Below are positions 5,801-6,327 of a stretch of DNA of 6,327 nt, in pieces (position 1 is the stretch's first letter; every line of letters starts with the position of its first letter). The DNA lies in contig JBQGEK010000045.1 of the NCBI GenBank assembly GCA_052039575.1, positions 1 to 6,327 on the forward strand, read 5' to 3'. Origin of the DNA: Patulibacter sp052039575 (lineage in GTDB: Bacteria; Actinomycetota; Thermoleophilia; Solirubrobacterales; Solirubrobacteraceae). The position numbers and the translations under genes were made by a program. The notes under the pieces were generated by a model. That model did no database searches. It was given only the letters and a program-made list of their open reading frames with translations, and was not told the DNA's origin.

Positions 5801-6327
5801 GCGCCCCACCCGAAGATCCGGTCGGCGTTGGCCGCGACGACGGCCTCGAGCTGCTCGTAGCTCTGCCCGCGCCGCTCGGCGACGAAGCGGGCGGTCTCGG
5901 TGACGTAGGCCGGTTCGTTGCGCTCGCGCCGCCGCGACTGCGGGGTCAGGTACGGCGCGTCGGTCTCGACCAGGATCCGGTCGTCGGGCACCTCGGCTGC
6001 GGCGGCGGCCAGGTCCGCGTTCTTCGGGTAGGTCACGTTGCCGGCGAACGAGATCATCCATCCCGCGGCGAGGCACTCCTGCAGCCGGTCCGGCATCGAG
6101 AAGCAGTGGACGATCACCGTCAGGTCAGCGGCGTGTCGCTGCAGCGTGGCGATCGTGTCGTCCTCGGCGGCACGGGTGTGGATCACCACCGGCTTGGCGA
6201 CCTCGCGGGCGATCTGCAGCTGGTCGAGGAACGCGGCGCGCTGGGCGTCGGGGCGCGCGCTGTCGCGGTAGTAATCCAAACCGGTCTCACCGATCGCCGC
6301 ACATCGGGGGTGCTGCGCGAGCTCGCG
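5797..6327 (-). CDS. tatD: TatD-family metal-dependent hydrolase, N-terminus cut off
   Basis: A TatD/YcfH-type TIM-barrel metallohydrolase. Family members act as Mg- or metal-dependent DNases with repair or quality-control roles; the in vivo substrate is uncertain. The last 176 residues are visible. The window begins inside the gene shortly before the metal-ligand motif AIGETGLDYY, whose Glu is visible residue 14. Next come PVVIHTR (His50), VIVHCFS (His74) and ILVETDAPYLTP (Glu121, Asp123), which supply further metal and catalytic ligands. The region NEPAYV and the C-terminal ANADRIFGW are also typical. The N-terminal HxH metal motif and probably 80-100 residues lie beyond base 6327. Its stop overlaps the rsmA start as ATGA (5797-5800), so it heads or continues the operon. 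The tatD-rsmA-ispE order is widespread in actinobacteria and Gram-positives (sometimes with a resuscitation-factor or ribonuclease gene between). Confidence 0.95.
   Translation of the reverse strand, partial: RELAQHPRCAAIGETGLDYYRDSARPDAQRAAFLDQLQIAREVAKPVVIHTRAAEDDTIATLQRHAADLTVIVHCFSMPDRLQECLAAGWMISFAGNVTYPKNADLAAAAAEVPDDRILVETDAPYLTPQSRRRERNEPAYVTETARFVAERRGQSYEQLEAVVAANADRIFGWGA

Noticed and set aside
4386..5860. Plus-strand open frames opposite ispE and rsmA
   Set aside because: Both are composition-driven shadows; the minus-strand genes carry all catalytic motifs.

Overview
This is a GC-rich stretch of bacterial chromosome in which every supportable gene is on the minus strand, so the biological reading order runs from base 6327 down to base 1. 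Actinobacterial-type features are the cluster tatD-rsmA-ispE, a PucR/CdaR-type regulator, GTG start codons, overlapping stop/start codons, and promoter-like -10 hexamers placed just before start codons. The family mix and some residue choices suggest a deep-branching actinobacterium such as Thermoleophilia (Solirubrobacter/Patulibacter-like). That placement is an inference, not proven here.

Layout in transcription order: (1) a TatD-family metal-dependent hydrolase, cut by the window edge (6327-5797); (2) rsmA, the 16S rRNA dimethyladenosine transferase (5800-4862); (3) ispE, the MEP-pathway CDP-methylerythritol kinase (4865-3894); (4) a 532-residue membrane protein with an extended N-terminus, a DedA domain and a C-terminal region resembling a PAP2 phosphatase that has lost its catalytic residues (3863-2265); (5) a 71-residue two-helix membrane protein of unknown function (2268-2053); (6) a PucR/CdaR-type helix-turn-helix regulator (1988-750); (7) a purine nucleoside/methylthioadenosine phosphorylase, cut by the left window edge (660-1).

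Genes 1 to 5 look like one operon. Adjacent genes overlap by four bases (ATGA or GTGA). The only gap, between ispE and the DedA gene, holds a nine-codon open frame that begins just after the ispE stop and ends overlapping the DedA-gene start. ispE feeds isoprenoid precursor synthesis, and DedA proteins are known to recycle undecaprenyl phosphate, so the two may meet in the same lipid-carrier pathway (inference).

The regulator and the phosphorylase each follow a short intergenic gap (64 and 89 bases). Each has a TAnnAT hexamer 7 to 8 bases before its start codon and small inverted repeats beside it, suggesting separate, possibly leaderless, transcripts. PucR-type regulators often control purine catabolism, so the regulator may act on the neighbouring phosphorylase (inference). 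I see no RNA genes, insertion sequences, CRISPR arrays or attachment sites. Nothing here is a clear new defence or mobile system. The most unusual items are the DedA/degenerate-PAP2 fusion with its small partner, and the mixed-type base-binding site of the phosphorylase.
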